Shown: in pieces, positions 22,217-35,320 of the stretch | Layout of the letters: each line of letters opens with the position of its first letter | Position numbering within the stretch: position 1 is the first letter of the stretch | Source of the DNA: Cryptomeria japonica | Taxonomy: Eukaryota; Streptophyta; Pinopsida; Cupressales; Cupressaceae | Direction: 5' to 3' | DNA: 64,000 nt | Assembly: GCF_030272615.1 (NCBI RefSeq) | Contig: NC_081415.1 | Coordinates: 187,740,270 to 187,804,269, forward strand | Notes under the pieces: model-generated | Seen by the model: only the letters and a program-made list of their open reading frames with translations | Databases searched by the model: none | Told to the model about the DNA's origin: nothing | Position numbers and translations under genes: made by a program

Positions 22217-24630
22217 AGTTGTATAGAGCATCAGGCTCCCATGCATACCAGAAAAACACCAAAAAAAATTCAAATAAATGTCCTAAAGAAAATACAAAAA
22301 ATCAAAATAGTAAAGAAAATTCATGCATCCAAATGGTGAACAACCACTCCAGTGGCACCTTGGGTAAGTGCGATGGTGAAAACCTAGCAAACAGGTGCCA
22401 CTCGTAAAGGCTATGGCTCCATTGTCTTTTAAACTTGTGGTGATCACATTCATTACATCCACACATCCATCCGTCCAAACCATGGCTTTTTATTGATCTA
22501 CAATCAAGGATAGTCCTTCATGCATCTTGCATCCTTCTTTTTCATAGTCATGTCTAAACTGGGAGCAATGCCCTTAACCTATTTGATGGAAGTGGATTTT
22601 GCATTACTTGTGATTCATTGAGTTCTTCATTCAAAACTGTCTCACAAAATACAAAACATTCAAAAAACTGTGTCACAAATTCCAAAAACATTCGAAAAAC
22701 TGTCTCACAAAATTCCAAAAACATTCAAAAACATTCACAAATTTCCAAAAAAAATAAAAAACACTCACAAAATCCGAAAAACATCAAAAATCAATAAAAA
22801 AACATGGCAACACTTTTGTACATATGCTTTTCAAGCAGATACAAACATTGTGAAATACTCAAGGTCAAATGATGACCACTGATCACATCAACCAAACAAT
22901 CAACATCGACATGCAAACTGTCTTGACAAGGATGCATCCTTCCTTACCAAAACAAAGACATGATATCATTTTCTTTGACAAGAAAATTTTGTTTAAGCTA
23001 TCAAGTACTTGGTCAGTTTGATAAATTATTTATTCATTTATATCAAGTTCCTACGCTACTCCGGGATATCCACAAGTGATTAGAGTGGCCAGAATGGTTT
23101 CTAAGCATTGTTTGTATATCTTTTGCGAATTATTCCAATGAAGTTTTGGGGCATGTACTAATGGTGTCTATGTGGGAAGTTCATTAAGTTACGTGATCAT
23201 ATGCAAAATACAGTCATGGATCACTATGGCTTCCTAACTACAACGTATACCTTGACCATATGAGCATGAACCATTATGGAGGGTCCAAATTCTTTATTCT
23301 TTATTTATCTTGTTTTTTTGCAAGTACAATGCTCTATCCTTGGTTCCTACTACCTCGTCCAAGATTGATACTATCATGCTCAATGATGAAAATAAAGCAC
23401 TATGGATCATCATTCCATCTCATCTGTTTGTATTGCATTCTATTGCATATCACCCATCCATTTAATCATTCATTATTCATATGCATGGTTTTGTATGCAA
23501 GTATGAATAAGGATTAATATGAGAAGTTATTTGAAAAATGAACTGGTCTTGGATGCAAAAATCACGACAGAGTTCTCTAATACATCATCAATACATCATG
23601 CGAAGTCTAAACAACCTTGCATTCATCTATCATGAACACATCATCATTTCATTACATTTAGTGGCATTTAAATACACTTAGTTCATTATCATATGCTTCC
23701 ATATAGGTTTATTAACTTTATTTTTATCCATTCATTAGAGTGCATTTCATATCATTTAGTCGCATTTAAATACATATAGTTCATTATCATGTACTTGCAT
23801 TAGTATCATTACATCATTTCATCATTACAAATTCATGACATTTAGATTCATTTGTATGATAAATTTCTCATCATTTACTACCATTATTAACCATTACCAT
23901 GCATTCATTTATCCATCTCATATATTCTTATACTCATTCATTTTATCTTACAAAAAAATTCATTTAGGATTCATTAACAATACATTCATTATCCTATTAA
24001 TTGCATTAAGGTGTAGTTATTCATTACCCATGAGTTGCATTATCATTACAATAACATTTCACTTAGTCATATTTCATAACATTTAGATCATAACAAAACC
24101 ATTTGTCTCAACATTGGTTTATACATTTTACATACATTCATTTAGATTTCTTCACATAGACATTTCTACTTTACATTTGTTTATCAATATTGCATTCATT
24201 TTTAACCATCTAGATGCGTTTACATAAATCATTCATACATTGCATCAAACATCATTGCATATCATCATCTCATCGACATAAAGCACAAGTACTATCTATG
24301 TCATCATTAGGATCATTTCATTATGCATACATTATCATCATAGCAGTACATACATCAAACATTACACCAACAAATCATGCATATAAACCTGCATCCACAT
24401 GTTAGTGCCACATTCATAAACATGCATATAGACATCATATAAATCAAACATAACATGCATATAGGACTCATCTCATCCACACCTACATATAGCAAGTACA
24501 AATATCCATCTAAGCATACATCATAGATCATCCCCCTGCATAAATCCATACATATCATCAACATGCATATCATCACAAAATATGGGATCTCCTCATATAT
24601 CATATCATCTTGTAAAAACATACATGTATT
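22217..24630 (+). other. 3' non-coding region of element T
   Basis: No domain seen. 22624-22800 is an imperfect array of 'ACTGTCTCACAAAATTCC' and 'AAAACATTC' units. 23600-24350 is low-complexity CATTCATTTA/CATTATCAT sequence. Long AT-rich UTRs between integrase and the 3' LTR are usual for this lineage. Confidence 0.6.
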
Positions 24631-24639
24631 AGAGTACAA

Positions 24640-26990
24640 TGAAGTCAAAAATATCGGCTACCAAGAGCCATCCAAGACACAGTCCAAAATGACAATGAAA
24701 TACAATACATAAATGCTCTCTCAAAGGCCTATGGCCAGATGCTGCACCACCATCACCACCTGCTCCCTCACTCCCCCCTACACCACCTGCAATACCTCGC
24801 CATGGAGGACCCATCACACCACCACTACTTTGCATCCTCTGAGACCGCTCTAATCTCTCTTGATGCATCTGGGAATAACTCAATGCCCATCGACTAAATG
24901 GCACCTCCTACTCATATAGACCCCACCAGTAATCAACCTCTACACCTGCTCTTCGTAACTCTCTCGCCAGGGAATCAGTCAACGGCCCATGTTCCTGTAC
25001 TCCCTCCAAGGCCCAAACTCTATCTTGTAACTAGATCAACCTATCAATGGTTTGATCTCTCTCCCGCAACACTATACTCCACTCTAACTCTCGTGCAAAT
25101 AGCTACACATCTCTAGCTATCACCTCTGCCTCCATATCCTCTAGTTGGCTCTGCAAAACTAATATGATATGATCCCACAGATCTCCACCACCTGTAGCTC
25201 CCTCCCCCATATCCATAGGTGCCTCTCTAGTGGCTCCCTCCCCCACATCCCTACCACCTAATCTCATGCCTCCCTGCATCAAAGGTCCCTGTGATACCCA
25301 CAATGGCTGCCCACCTCTCCCTCTCCACTGTAACTATCCACCACCCCCACCTCCACCTCTGAATCCACCACCCCCTCCTCTGCCTCCTCCATCACCTTCT
25401 CCTCCATTGCCACCACCTCCATCCCCTCTCCCTTGTCCACCTACTACTACTCCACGACCTCCTCTCCTCCTCAAAAGATGGAATAGGATCTATTGGATCT
25501 GATATTTGCTGAATGAGATGTGCGATAATATACTGTCTGTACTCCTCAGTAACACCTACATCTACCATCCGCAGCCTCATATGCCATGGTCTTGCCTGTA
25601 GAGTCTGAAACACTGCCAAAGCCTGATCATAGTGTAATACTGGCCCCCATAGGAACCTCTCTCGGACCACCATTGCGTACTCCCAAGATCCACTCGGTAG
25701 TCCCCGTCTCCATCCAAACTATCTCAAAACTCTATGAAGTACCTATCTCTCCACATTGTAGGTTGTCCTACCAATCAGGTATCGTGTCATAAAAACATAC
25801 GACAAGGCCTCTGCATCATCCTCCCACAGCTCACACTCAATATATGGCCTCCAGATCATTGTATACAAATTATCAAGTGCCTGTCGCCACCACTTCAACA
25901 TCCCCAGGAGGAGCTAACTCATCATACCCCCATACATATATACATAGGACTGATCCACTTCCCTAAATCTTAGACTCACTGGTTGGGTCACAGGTAAGTG
26001 CTCCCATGCCCAGATATGAAGAAGAGTGATCCCCACTCCCAGTGAGCTCACCTCTCGGTATACTACCTCATGTAGCTCTCGATATAAGTGTGATAGCACG
26101 CACGGTCCCCATGCAAAGCAGGTCCTCTTAGTCATCATCAACTCTATAACTTGGCCCCAACCAACGACCAGTCCATGCGATCGTCGATCTGGGCATAACA
26201 CTCCCCCAACAATCCCTAATAAAATAGCCAGTAGTGGCTCATACAAAGCAGCTATATCCTCACATGCTATCGAGTCATTGTGAATGAACACATCCTCATC
26301 AAAAAATCTTTGTCCTATTTCTGTCCCCCAAGCTCAGTCATACATCACCAGCTCTACAACAAGCATTTATCATAATGGCCTAAGTCTCAACAAGGCTGCT
26401 ATGGTTCAAAACAACTCCCCTCTCCATTCATCCATCATTAGCATCAGGAGATTCTTTTTCAAAACACTCAGGCATCTATTTTCCTAACAATAGCGCTACT
26501 CTACACACAATAGCGCTAATATGCTGCCAACCACGCTAAACCAACTACACAATAGCGTTAAAAACACAACAACACTATAACAACTATGCAAACATGCTAT
26601 ATCAAAACAATTGTGCTTCACACAGTGCTCAATGGTGCTAAACCTACAAATGCTCTAAATCAACTATATAAAAGCGCTACACTTTACAAACGTGCTAAAA
26701 CCACTATGCAGAACCACTATAGCGCCACAATAGCACTATTAAAATTAACAACAACACCAAAACATAGTTTTAGCGCTATTGTTTTGACTCAACTTGGACA
26801 AGCTAAAAAACATATAAAAAATGCATGAAAAACAAAATTTCAAATTCACATACCGCTGGTCCGTAGTCATCTGGCCACTGGAATCGACGAACTCACTCTA
26901 ACCGATGATCTACTATCAGTATCGGCATCCTGAATGTTGCTTGCTCTTTCGAAAAGGTCACTATCAGATCTCAGATATCACTATGGAGAC
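24640..26990 (-). pseudogene. Antisense plant mobile domain (PMD, aminotransferase-like) gene, decayed
   Basis: Minus-strand blocks match the plant mobile domain in order: near 26880 FQWPDDYGP, then after a likely intron the core at 25914-26333 with LLGIVGGVLCPDRR, CFAWGPCVLSHLYREL and LLHIWAWEHLPV. Further down are WRPYIECELWEDDAEAL (near 25850), the RERFLWGPVLHYDQAL region (25640) and a Gly/Arg-rich, low-complexity tail (25450-25300, 24900-24700). The first exon ends in GCGGTATGT near 26860, a good splice donor. Stops and frame changes make it a pseudogene. PMD proteins are known both as host silencing factors and as passengers of plant transposons; here it lies opposite to the retroelement, between integrase and 3' LTR. 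Confidence 0.75.
26480..26780. repeat. Cluster of AGCGCT palindromes
   Basis: Six or so AATAGCGCTA-like motifs and related ACGTGCTAAA / CACGCTAAACC units recur at intervals of about 20-50 bases within the likely PMD intron. It looks like a diverged minisatellite. Confidence 0.55.
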
Positions 26991-27329
26991 GAATGCAAAT
27001 GAACCTGTTTTCACCCCTTTCCCCCCATATATACCCTTCGTCGTAACCCTAATTTTACCCCGCTCACCGTCGTGGTCGCTGTGAACTTCCAAAGCCTCCC
27101 ATTTCTCTGTTTTATATCCAATTTCTTCTATTCTTTCACCAGTATTGCTAAATTCTTCTCTTCTAACACCCTGCCAATTTTCCTTCTTTTTCGAGAGATC
27201 GCCTGATTTTTTGAAATTTTTGGCCCATCTCTCGACGGGGCATAGCACCCATTAAATTAGCATTTTATGGGACATATTTCTTCACACCTCTTTTTCTTTC
27301 TTTGAAACGACGCGATAAAACACACCGTC

Positions 27330-27344
27330 TCAAAGAGGGACAAA
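27330..27344 (+). other. Polypurine tract of element T
   Basis: CAAAGAGGGACAAA precedes the TG of the 3' LTR at 27345 and fixes the plus orientation. Confidence 0.82.
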
Positions 27345-28785
27345 TGTAGTCACATAAATCTGTCCAGTTTAATTAAATGAATATTTGCTATTTATTTGAT
27401 TAAAAACCCACTAGCCAATAGTTAATTAAATTAACATTTAATTAATTCTTCTTCAAACAAATCTCCTATTAATTAAATAAATTATTCAATTTATTTTAAT
27501 TAATTCATTAAACTAAATTCACAATCAATTAAATGAATAAATCTTATTTATTTCATTTAAATCCCCTTTCCTCTTTTAAATAAATTAAATAAAACATTTA
27601 TTTATATCATTAAATCCCCCCCAATTGCATTCTCCTAAAAATGCAACTTGCACCTATTTGTTGAAATAAATGAATTTTATTTTAATAAAAATTCTATTTT
27701 CCGTCACCCACCAAACCCACTTGCAATCCTAATCCCCTTCTAGACTCTTCTAACTCCTTCCTAATTAGCCTAATCCATCCCCTAAATATTGTCACATTCC
27801 TAAGCAACTTGGAGTCACTTCTCAAAGACTCCAAAGTCTTTGAAAAACATTTAATGCTTTATGTGTCCAAAAAGCTAACCTCTAAAGCCTTCCAAACTAC
27901 TAATGGCTCTTACATGACCATTTATGGTTAAATCCACTTGCACCCATGGTTAGGGACTTTGACCCCTAGCTCAACCCTCATGTAACCCATGTGTCTCCTC
28001 AAGCATTTATTGCTTTGACCATGGTTATCCTCACTAACTCTTGCACAAGAGTTTATCCATTGGATAAAGGTATTATTCTTTGAACAATGAATTTATTTAC
28101 TGAACCTAACCTTAACCCTACCTCCCAGGTTAACCCTCAGGTCATGTCAAGCATTTAATGCTTCTTCCCTCTCCTCTCAACCCATCTCATGTTGACACTT
28201 GTCATCCTGGGATTGGGTTGAAAGTCCTCACATAGATCATAAACCATTCAATCATGACCCTTGTTGAGATTACTCAATCTCAACCATCCATTGCTCCATT
28301 CTTCCTATAAATAGAGCTCATTTCTTCATAATCCAGATCTTGAAAACTTGTATGCATTTAACTAAATAGCTAATTTTAGAGAAGAGCATTTAGCATAAAT
28401 CACATATATTGTTATTTTGGACTAAAATAAATCATTTTCATTTCATAGCATCTAATATTAGTTTGTTTTACACTTGCATTTGCATAGTTAAATCATTTTC
28501 AATCTTGAACCTCCATAAGGCATCCATAGTGCAAAAAGATGCTGAGAGCTACAGTAATTTGGAACTAGGAGATGAGAGGAATGAGGGAGGAGGAGCTACA
28601 AGCATGGTGGAAGGAATTTGGAGATGCCTTATTGTATTTGCTCTCATGGTCAAATGTTTTATTATGTTTTTAGTGTCTCTCTTGGTATGCCTGCTTAGAC
28701 TAGTCTTTGGTTGATTAACACTAACGTTTCTTTCTTGTGTTCTTGTGTGTGTTGCCTTACCCTAGATTTTCTAATCCATTTTGCA
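27345..28785 (+). repeat. 3' LTR of element T
   Basis: 1,441 bases, TGTAGTCACA to ATTTTGCA, a close copy of 18562-19978 with scattered substitutions and a short extra segment near 27930. Contains CTATAAATAGAGCTC near 28306, the likely TATA box. Confidence 0.9.
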
Positions 28786-29002
28786 AAGCATCAACACTAT
28801 TAGGGTTTTATTTAGGGTAGACTTTATGTTATAAGATTAGGAACCAATCTAATAGTTGAAGTCTAACCATTCATATTATTATTGTTTGAGCCTTTCTTAT
28901 GGTCTCATTGAGTTCAATTCATTGATGGTCATTACAAAATCCAAACATTTAAATTGTGACAACTTCAATCAAACTACAATAGGTAGCACCTATAGTAGTT
29001 TA

Positions 29003-29370
29003 CAATGGATAATAATTATTATAATTTTTATGACATTTTGAAAAATTTGTAAAGGTTTGTATTTAAGAAGTAATACTATATTATTATTAATTTACTTATA
29101 TTGAAGGCATTCCCTTTATGAGAGGGATCAACTCAACTTGAGTGATCAATGACACAACTTTTTCATTCATTTTTGTTTTTTTGTTGGATAGCAATTATTG
29201 CAATTTTTAATATATTTTTTAAATTTGTAAAGGTTTATATTTGATAAGTAATAATAGTATATTGTTATTTTTTACTTACATTGAAGGTGTTCCCTTTATG
29301 AGAGCGAGCAACTTGACTTGAGTGATCAACTTGACTTGAGTGATCAATGACACAAAGTGATGCAAGATGA
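29003..29370. repeat. Direct duplication, ~180-base unit
   Basis: Two diverged copies (about 29003-29182 and 29183-29370) share ATTTGTAAAGGTTT, GAAGTAATA, TTCCCTTTATGAGAG and GAGTGATCAATGACACAA. The second copy has an additional short 'CTTGACTTGAGTGATCAA' duplication. Confidence 0.8.
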
Positions 29371-30059
29371 TGTAATGCATTGCCATCCTACACATGGATT
29401 TAGTTTTTTCAATCATTGGTTTTTATTTTTATTTACTAGGTCTTCTCAAAAGGATGAGCACAAATTTGATCAAACAGGAAAAAATAGCAATGGGATTTTG
29501 CCTATATTTTGTTTCACGCAATCTTACTGTAAGTGGCAAGGTAAGCACGAAACACCTTTGGCCTTTTGTAGTCTGTCTCTCAATGAATATGCTCTGCCAA
29601 CTCCCTTTTCGCTTCAATAATTTAATTAACCAAATAACTAAAAATGCAAAACAAACAAACAAACACTTCTTCTATCTAATTATTTTCACCAAACCATGAC
29701 AAATTTTATTTATAATTAATATATAATAATTATTATTTTAGATATAATTTTTTATTATAATTAGATCTGTTAAATATTGAATTTTTCTAATCGAAGTGGA
29801 CAACAAAATAAATGCATGTGTATGTTAAAAGCCCAGCCTATCCTTTCATTTTATTTTTGTTTTTGATGGAATGGTGTACCCTTGGACCTACCCCAATGTG
29901 AAACAGGGAAGTGGTGTATCGTCAAATCATCACTGCACCACTTTCTCACTGATCAAAAGAGAGGAACAAATGAGAGGTATGATAGCATGAGTATCACGCA
30001 AACCTACTATCGCTAACAAGCAAGAGAAAAGCTGTGGCAATAAATGCCACGAAGACCAA

Positions 30060-30600
30060 CATTAAAATTGAGTGGCCTCCTGGAAGTGAGATTTCTCTTT
30101 CCTGGAAATTTCCACCTTGCTAATCCACCGTGCCAAAAGCTCTTAGGGTGATTCCACAATTTTTTTGTCTTTGCTATGAATGGTTATAATTATTTAATGG
30201 CCTACTAAAAGTGACATTAAAATTGAGTGGACGTGTTAAGAATTCAGTGGCCTCCTGGAAGTCACATTTCTCTTTCTTGGAAGTTTCCACCTTGCTATTC
30301 CTCTTGTATTTTATCCATCATTCCAAAAGCTCTTTTAGGGTGATTACCACATTTTTCTGTCTTTGGTCTGAAGGCTATGACAACTGGCATTAAAATTGAG
30401 TGGACGTGTCAGCCTTGCAGATTAGAATTTAATGGCCTCCTCTAAATGCCCTATCTTATCTCTTTCGGAGGAGTTTCTCCACCGTCCAAGACTAGAATAT
30501 TTTTCTCTCTCCTGTCAATGGTAACCATCATTTTTCAGGCTCTGATGGCTGACATTGAAATTAAGTGGACGTGTCTTCCATGCACTTTTTTGAGTTTGGG
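30060..30600. repeat. Tandem array of ~155-175-base units
   Basis: ATTAAAATTGAGTGG recurs at about 30062, 30216 and 30389, with a drifted copy near 30555. Each is followed by GGCCTCCT, a 'TTCTCTTTC...TTTCCACC' block and CCAAAAGCTCTT...GGGTGAT. Units 2-4 add GGACGTGT. Three full units and a partial fourth are visible. Confidence 0.8.
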
Positions 30601-32459
30601 TGATGATTGCAATATTATACACAAATAGTAAAAAGATTAAATTGATTTTTTTCAAAGAAATACCATCCAAAGACTAGTCAAATAAAAAAAAACAATCTTA
30701 TCTTATCTTGTGTGCACTAGCAACACATATGAATGTTGTAGGTGTCCACACATCAATTGCCAACCCTCTATAATGGTGTTCAATATGGGATTCAATTGAC
30801 TAGACAATGTAAGGCATATGCTCATTTCAAAGGCCTTACTCATTTCAAATAACTTTTAACAATGTAGTTTATTTGGTAAGAATAATATTATATTTTTTGA
30901 TCATACCATCTATCGAGATTCAAATCTTGAGACCCTTTTTTTATGGTAGTTTAGGCAAATGACAACTTTTTTTTCAGATGTATATTCTATTATATAAATG
31001 CAAGAATATTGATATCTATGTAATTTTATTGTTGAACAACTGAGAAAAAAGTCTTTAACAGAGTTATTTCATGTTTCACTTAGTATATTAAGCCAATATT
31101 TTGAGTATATCAAACCTGGTATAAGTTGTAGCAAATGGTAAATGTAATTTCGCTAATAGAACATTCTTATATGATAAAGGGGATAGGGTGTGTAGAGAGA
31201 GGAAGTCATGCAGTGCTATGAGTCTTTCAAAATCAAGAATAACATTCGAAAAAGGGGATCAACTAAGAAGGATTTGTGCAAGGATAAGAAGAGTGAGGTT
31301 ATGTAATGCTCCTTGGACTATTTTGGTTTCAAACTATCTTGATTCAGCTTTTCTCCTTTAATTTATTACATTTTAGCATTGATTTTCCTTATCTCTACTC
31401 CGTTTTAATTCAACCATAGTGTTATTTGTTCCATATGATTCTTTGATGTTTGTTTGAGCTTTATTATTTTACCTTTCACATTTTGTTGAAAAATGCTTAA
31501 AACCTTTTAGTAATTGATGTAATCATAGATGGAGGTTCTAGAGATAGGACTATCAAACCATGTTAGACTTACACATAACAAAAACATCTTAACACCCTGA
31601 AATATCATCGATTCATATAGTAGAATGATTATAGAATTTTTATTTGCTTTCTACATGTGGAATATAGATTGGCCACAGACCACCACAAGCTAATTACAAG
31701 CTTACATGCAAATATTGAATTTGGGATAAGACTTTTGTTACTAACTCACTAACTTGTTGACTCCTAACTTGCTTAGTGACTACTATCTCTCTAGCTTCTT
31801 AATTACTTTCTCTTAAATAAAATAGATTTTTATATATCTGTTATAAGCCTTAGTAATTATTTGTGTCGGTTAAAAGTTGACCCAACACTCAATGCTTCAT
31901 GAAATATGTAGGTTGACTTGATCTCGATGATGAAGGTCAAAGAACTAATAAATTAGGCTAGGGTCCCATTTGGAGATTTCTTTGGTCCCAATCTATTGTA
32001 TGATATGCTACATTGCAAGGTAAACAAAGGTTTTGCATGTGTCACCTAGTAAACTATATGATATTTTATTTGTACTATGATCAGTTTTTTAGTGATCTAT
32101 CTTTTTGAAAATTGACCCAAATGTCTTGAAACTTGAATATGGTGTTCAAATGGTGTCATATATGTTTGGTTTGTTGTTTTAGGCCAAATGATTGTAATAC
32201 AATATAACACATTAAGGTTTTTTGGGATGCACCTACATCAGACACCCAAGGTTATTTGATAATTAAGTCATACACTTTGCCAATTATGGATAAAATCCAA
32301 GGCATTCCATCTATGCTTGTGAAACCCATGATGAGTCTTCTACTAGTATTCCTCTATGCTTCTAGGTGTTTGATATACCATCAATTTTTCTTATTATGCT
32401 CAACTTTGTTATCTAAAATTTGTTCTATCTATTCTTGCTGGTATTGTGGTAGTTGCTCC

Positions 32460-33150
32460 TTGAAAGAAACTTTTATATTGCCTCCGCTTAAATGAATCTC
32501 ATCATACTAATGAAGATCTACAATGTTGAATATGGGTGATATGTCAATTCCATTTGGTAGCTCAACTTCATGGGTGTTACTTGAGTCAAACTTTTTTATG
32601 AATTCTTCATGGACCAAACTTCTTTATCTTGATTTTTTTTATATGTGCCTACTAGGAATCTCTCCTTCTTTGGACATAACTTAAATTCATCACCAACTAG
32701 GAGCTCTTAGTGTCTCCTTCTCTCATGTACCCAACCTTTGTATTTGTTATTCATTATCTCTAAGTGTTTCCCGACTTGAATATGAATTGTAACATTTCAT
32801 TTAGTTTATAAATTCCTCTACTTCTACACTAGTTTTTCCTTCTATATTGTTAAATATGAGTTTCACAACTCTTGTGGGGTGCACCCCAATTAGAATCTCA
32901 AATGGTTTTCTCCTTGTACTCATTCTTATTGAGTTATTGTATGCATTTTTTTTCTTCTTGTGATAGGATCATGTCCCAATTTTCAATCTTGTCTCCTACT
33001 AGACATCTCAACAAGATGCTCAAACTTTTGTCTACTACCTCCATTTATCCATTAGTTTGTGGGTGAAATGCATAACTAAAATTCAAACATTTCTTCTTCT
33101 TCTTCATAATATCCTCCATAAATATTAAGAAAATGGTGTCTCAAACTTAT
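32460..33150 (-). pseudogene. Ty3/gypsy chromovirus integrase remnant
   Basis: Minus-strand residues near 33060 read CLNFSYAFHPQTNG, the integrase core just before the catalytic Glu region, followed by ILLRCLVGDKIENWD and further down KPFEILIGVHP. The C-terminal landmark THEVELPNGIDISPIFNIVD is at about 32500-32575, typical of chromoviral integrase C-termini. Many stops and frame changes. No LTRs could be tied to it. Confidence 0.78.
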
Positions 33151-33534
33151 AATTATATAAGATTATTATTTAAAATAAGTTTGCATTTGAGTGCAAATTG
33201 ATCCTATTGGTAAACGGATTTGTCACTAAGATTGATTCTCCAAAACTGACAATGTCTTCTTGGGGAGAAGTTACGATCATTCCAATAGTTGGAGAGATTA
33301 TTGTGAAATAGCTAGCTTCCTCTATTTTTGAGAGGGGCAACTCCCTCGTATGATGGGGGTATTTAGGGTTTTTTGTACTTTTAACTTGAATGTATAAAAT
33401 GAGACGAGACAAAACTAAAGGAAGATGATAAACAAAAACCCTACTAGAAAACCTCGAATACTGAATAGGATTTCACAACTAATAATAATTGCAAATGAAT
33501 TTTCATGATAAAGTATGTTTATCTATGCATGACC
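33151..33534. other. No gene recognised
   Basis: AT-rich stretch between the integrase remnant and the first sequence shared by the LTRs of copia C. I see no domain or repeat. Confidence 0.5.
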
Positions 33535-34979
33535 AACTTCTTCACTCATAAATACTTATCAATTATTATTAACCAACTAAACATCAATGAAAGATGAAAC
33601 AACAAAAACCAAACACATGAACACCAAAATTTAATGTGGAAAGCCCAATGTGGGAAATACAACAGTGAGAATCACACTCATGGTATAAATAATAGAATAC
33701 AATATTTTAGGCACAAGGCCAAGGAATCTCACTACTCTTGATTTAGACTTGCAGGCTAAGGCACCAAACTTTTGGGAAAGTTACAATGAACTTTCATTAT
33801 TTAGATGCATGATACCAAGGAAAGATACAAATTTTCAGAAGCCACCAAAATAATTCATTGTCTTTCAGTTGGCACAAAGAAAAGATGAATTGAATCTAAG
33901 GAGTATCTCCTCATCATAAACACATCACGATGTGATATTGACACTTTTGCTTCCACACACGTACTTATACATCATGCTCAATCAATTCTCACCACAATTC
34001 ACACATATGCACATATATATATCAACTTATTTATCATCACACTCAACTAGGTCGGTCATAGACACAGTAAACATAAATTACACAAAGTCGGGACCATGAG
34101 AACTTGTGCTAAATGGGTCCACTCTAAGAGATAAAGGGGACCCAAATAAATCACAACATGCCTTCCTAAGTTAATTCCAATGAACTGCACACACCAACAC
34201 AGCCTCCAAAGCCAATATCAAACATAATGTGTAGATAAACAATAAATCACATTAATGCATATATTCACACACCATAGTAACACCCATGAAAAAACTTTAA
34301 CTCAACCTCCAATGCATATCTAGACCAAAATAAGATAAACCAACCGATTTAGTCAGAGAGAAATACAACAAATAGCGACAAATAAAATCTAAACTAGAAC
34401 ACTACACGAGCAATGTGAACATATCCTCCAAGCTACAACACTTGAACTAACACTATGGAACAAGGCAAAGCATTCTCACTAGTCCTGACAACAACCTCAC
34501 TGCCAACAAATTGTAATAACAAAATTCAACATCTGAACTAGTAAGGACCTCAAAACATAATAGTGCAATATCCACAAAATGTAGTCTACATTAAATCTAG
34601 AACCACGAGCCATCATTTTCAAAAATGGAGGAATGTAGCTTGAATTCTCCCATAAAGACTTTAAATACTCTTTCTTGTACATTTCAACTTCCACTATTGT
34701 CACCTTTTGAAAAAACCACATACTCACTCAATATCACCACGAGACATTGTAACAACATCTGTAAACTCATTTCTAGACCATACATAGGAACCAATAATTA
34801 GATTCACAACAATTGCCATAATTATACTCAGAACTTAAGTAAGCATCTGCAACTTCCCCTTTACCTTTGTCATCAATACACATAAGTGTGATATTAATGA
34901 AAACACCATACAAACTACAACTAATCTCCCATGATGAAAATTTTGACATCAATGACAACACAAACTCATGTTTCCAATA
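33535..34979 (-). repeat. 3' LTR of copia C
   Basis: Homology with 42720-45770 begins near 33535 and the LTR ends at 34979 in CCAATA, so on the minus strand it starts TATTGG in place of the usual TGTTGG. It carries the conserved copia LTR block at about 33631-33671. The far (low-coordinate) end is eroded. Confidence 0.78.
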
Positions 34980-34992
34980 GTGTCCCCCTTTG
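34980..34992 (-). other. Polypurine tract of copia C
   Basis: The reverse complement is AAAGGGGGACAC, directly before the LTR start. 34993-35320 is 3' untranslated sequence with no gene seen; it has two more CT-rich, PPT-like runs near 35046 and 35110. Confidence 0.78.
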
Positions 34993-35320
34993 TCATTAAT
35001 GATAATACTTGCACTACCAAAAAAATAAAATCTCCAATTATAACACTCTCCCCTTTGATATCAAGGACAAAGGGCACAACACTTCACATGACAACTTTTT
35101 CAAACAATTCTCCCCCTTTTGAGTATATCTCTGATATCTACAATACTTCACCTATGAGGGATATCCCTCTTCTTCACATATATTCTTGCAACTAGGAAAC
35201 CACAATCTTTGCCACTCCCCCTTAGAGAATCCACCACATTAACCCAAGAGACAAATGATAGACTATGAATCCCCTTAGAAAGATGCACCACTTCTATGTG
35301 TCTAGCTCAAAGTAGGATGG

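Larger units (their letters stand above)
18562..28785 (+). mobile_element. Ty3/gypsy Tat-lineage element T, internally deleted, with antisense PMD gene
   Basis: LTRs at 18562-19978 and 27345-28785 enclose a plus-strand pol fragment (RT end, RNase H, archaeal-type second RNase H, integrase) and a 5-kb 3' region with an antisense plant mobile domain gene. The dual RNase H and the PPT type point to Tat. PBS, gag, protease and most of RT are missing: pol begins directly at the LTR edge. Flanks give only an imperfect target duplication (AGCAC before, AGCAT after), so the ends are good but not proved. Confidence 0.85.
28786..32440. other. No gene recognised; two local tandem duplications
   Basis: No open frame above ~100 codons and no domain that I recognise. 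It carries the repeats listed at 29003-29370 and 30060-30600. The rest is AT-rich single-copy-looking sequence. Confidence 0.55.

Noticed and set aside
25230-25502. Plus-strand Pro/Ser-rich ORF of 90 codons
   Set aside because: It is the complement of the Gly/Arg-rich tail of the antisense PMD gene; a low-complexity shadow.
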